The notes under the pieces are model-generated. The model ran no database searches, was not told where the DNA came from, and was given only the letters and a program-made list of their open reading frames with translations. A program made the translations under genes and the position numbers. Shown one piece after another: positions 7,212 to 8,829 of a DNA stretch of 8,829 nt (within the stretch, counting starts at the first letter, position 1; each line of letters starts with the position of its first letter). This DNA comes from an uncultured Paracoccaceae bacterium. Its GTDB lineage: Bacteria; Pseudomonadota; Alphaproteobacteria; Rhodobacterales; Rhodobacteraceae. Location: the NCBI GenBank assembly GCA_937916485.1, contig CALFSV010000269.1, forward strand, positions 1 to 8,829, written 5' to 3'.

Positions 7212-8804
7212 ATGGCTTCAAAAAACGACAAACGCGGAAATAAACCAAACTTTCTGTTCATAATAACGGATCAACATCGTGCCGATCATCTGGGGTGTTA
7301 TGGGAATAGCGTTGTAAAAACACCAAACATAGATTCAATTGCGGCAAGAGGGACGCGCTGGAACAAGTTCTATGTGGCCAATCCAATTTGCATGCCCAAT
7401 CGCGCCTCGATCATGACAGGACGTATGTGCTCGGTGCATGGTGCGCGGCACAACGGTATTCCTCTTTCAAAGGATCATACCACCTTTGTCGAACTTTTGC
7501 GCGATGCCGGTTATGCGACCGGCCTCATTGGAAAATCGCATTTACAAAGCTTTACAGGGCTACCCGCAACCAATAAATTTAAACAGAAAAAGGGATTAAG
7601 CAGCCCATCGCGCGAACTGCGCGATGCTTATAAGAATAACCGACATTCCCCAGACTATGACCTTGAGGACAGTACGCGCTGGCACACGCCATTGGCGGAT
7701 CGTGTGGATGGCGACTTTTATGGCTTCCAACACGTCGAAATAGCAGCCGGTCATGCGGACCAAGCCTCAGGTGACTATCTCTTATGGGCGCGGAAACAGC
7801 GCGAAGATTTTGATAGCCTAACTGGCTATGAAAATGCGCTTCCCGACGAAAGCATTGATGCCCCACAGGCCTGGCGAACCGCCGTTCCAGAAGAGCTTTA
7901 CTCAACAAACTGGATTGCTGACCGATCGGTTCACTGGATCGATCAGCGAACAAATGATGAAACACCTTTTTTTCTGCAGATATCTTTCCCAGATCCCCAC
8001 CATCCCTTTACTCCACCGGGGAAATATTGGGATATGTATGACCCACTAGATGTCGCCTTGCCTAAATCTTTTGGGAAAGGGGATCTGCCCCCCATCAAAG
8101 CCATGCGAGAAGCGATGGAAAAAGGCACGGACCCGAGGGATAATCAAAGTCCCTTTACCGTAACCGGAGACGAAGCCCGCGCCATAATTGCGCTGACGTA
8201 TGGCATGATCACGATGATTGATGACGCAATCGGTAGGATCCTGAAGCAATTGGAAGCTTCCGGGCTGGCAGACGATACTATTGTAATTTTCACCACAGAT
8301 CATGGCGATTACATGGGCGATCACAGCCTCATGCTTAAGTTACTGTTGCATTACCAGGGCATTATTAGAACGCCCTTCATTTGGTACGATCCCAAGCGAC
8401 CGACAGACGGGCGAGCCATAGATGACTTGGCCTCTTCCATAGACATTTCTGCCACGATCCTCGGACGGGCTGGCATTCAGCCCTTTAATGGGCTGCAAGG
8501 GCGCGATCTTTTTGCGTCTGATCCAGTAAATGCAATAATTGTTGAAGAAGACAGTCAACGGCCGATGACTGGCTTTGATAAGCCACAAAGGGTTCGAACC
8601 GTGGTGACTGATCGATATCGCATGTCGATCAGACAGGGCGAAAACTGGGGAGAACTCTACGATCTGAAATCGGACCCAACCGAAGTGAATAATCTGTTTG
8701 AAGACGCCAGTGCTGTACCAATCAGAGCTACTTTGACTGAAACAATGTTGCGCCGGATGATCGAATTGCAAGATCGGGCGCCGTTACCCGCCTATCGAGC
8801 CTAA
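7212..8804 (+). CDS. Sulfatase with CMPNR formylglycine motif
   Basis: Second sulfatase-superfamily hydrolase, 530 residues. The nucleophile is predicted to be formylglycine from Cys60 in CMPNR (60-64), followed by ASIMTGR (65-71). Here the common Ser of CxPSR is Asn, but the minimal CxPxR recognition pattern is intact. Other expected residues are D20-Q21 (ITDQ), N81 (HNGIPL), K108 and H110 (GKSH), H263-H264 (PDPHHPF), D363-H364 (FTTDHGDYMGDH) and K376. The C-terminus has the usual ELYDLKSDPTEVNNL block. The N-terminus (MASKNDKRGNKPN) is polar, with no signal peptide, so it should be cytosolic. The start has only a weak ribosome binding site (G-rich, around 7193-7204), and 46 bases separate it from the first hydrolase, suggesting translation within the same transcript. 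It differs clearly from its neighbour, so it is probably not a recent duplicate. The substrate is unknown; an organic sulfate ester is most likely. Confidence 0.93.
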   Translation: MASKNDKRGNKPNFLFIITDQHRADHLGCYGNSVVKTPNIDSIAARGTRWNKFYVANPICMPNRASIMTGRMCSVHGARHNGIPLSKDHTTFVELLRDAGYATGLIGKSHLQSFTGLPATNKFKQKKGLSSPSRELRDAYKNNRHSPDYDLEDSTRWHTPLADRVDGDFYGFQHVEIAAGHADQASGDYLLWARKQREDFDSLTGYENALPDESIDAPQAWRTAVPEELYSTNWIADRSVHWIDQRTNDETPFFLQISFPDPHHPFTPPGKYWDMYDPLDVALPKSFGKGDLPPIKAMREAMEKGTDPRDNQSPFTVTGDEARAIIALTYGMITMIDDAIGRILKQLEASGLADDTIVIFTTDHGDYMGDHSLMLKLLLHYQGIIRTPFIWYDPKRPTDGRAIDDLASSIDISATILGRAGIQPFNGLQGRDLFASDPVNAIIVEEDSQRPMTGFDKPQRVRTVVTDRYRMSIRQGENWGELYDLKSDPTEVNNLFEDASAVPIRATLTETMLRRMIELQDRAPLPAYRA

Positions 8805-8829
8805 GCCCTGCCGGGGTAGATCACTATTG

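Noticed and set aside
7579..8771. Minus-strand open frames at 7579-7965, 8046-8324 and 8340-8771
   Set aside because: Antisense to conserved parts of the second sulfatase; no start signals and no recognisable motifs.
8805..8829. Possible terminator after the second sulfatase (CCC-TGCC-GGG)
   Set aside because: The stem is only three base pairs and the window ends before any U-run could be seen.

Overview
The window looks like a catabolic and uptake locus from a Gram-negative bacterium, most likely an alphaproteobacterium and plausibly a marine one. This is inference. It rests on the TAXI-type TRAP transporter with a fused 4TM/12TM permease, the style of the sulfatases, Shine-Dalgarno starts and a base composition near half GC by eye. 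No rRNA, tRNA, insertion sequence or CRISPR array was seen.

Layout. The left half (1-4583) reads leftwards. It holds a TAXI-family periplasmic solute receptor (3537-4583), a fused TRAP permease (1108-3462) and an MhpA-type FAD-dependent aromatic hydroxylase (1-1031, cut by the window edge). Intergenic distances of 73 and 76 bases suggest one operon. A GC-rich hairpin lies between receptor and permease. The right half reads rightwards. It holds a RutE/HadB-type nitroreductase-family flavoprotein (4863-5447), followed by two sulfatase-superfamily hydrolases (5546-7165 and 7212-8804). Both carry the CxPxR motif whose Cys becomes formylglycine. The two arms diverge from a 279-base region (4584-4862). 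It contains a good sigma70-like promoter for the rightward arm, overlapped by a long dyad that looks like an operator.

How the genes may work together (inference). Neither sulfatase has a signal peptide, so both should be cytosolic. A simple reading is that the TRAP system imports a sulfated (or phosphonylated/phosphorylated) organic acid, the two hydrolases strip the ester groups inside the cell, and the FAD hydroxylase and the small flavin reductase process the remaining, possibly aromatic, skeleton. The substrate cannot be read from the sequence. No ring-cleavage enzyme, formylglycine-generating enzyme or transcriptional regulator is in the window. The families are all known; what may be undescribed is their combination and the pathway they form.
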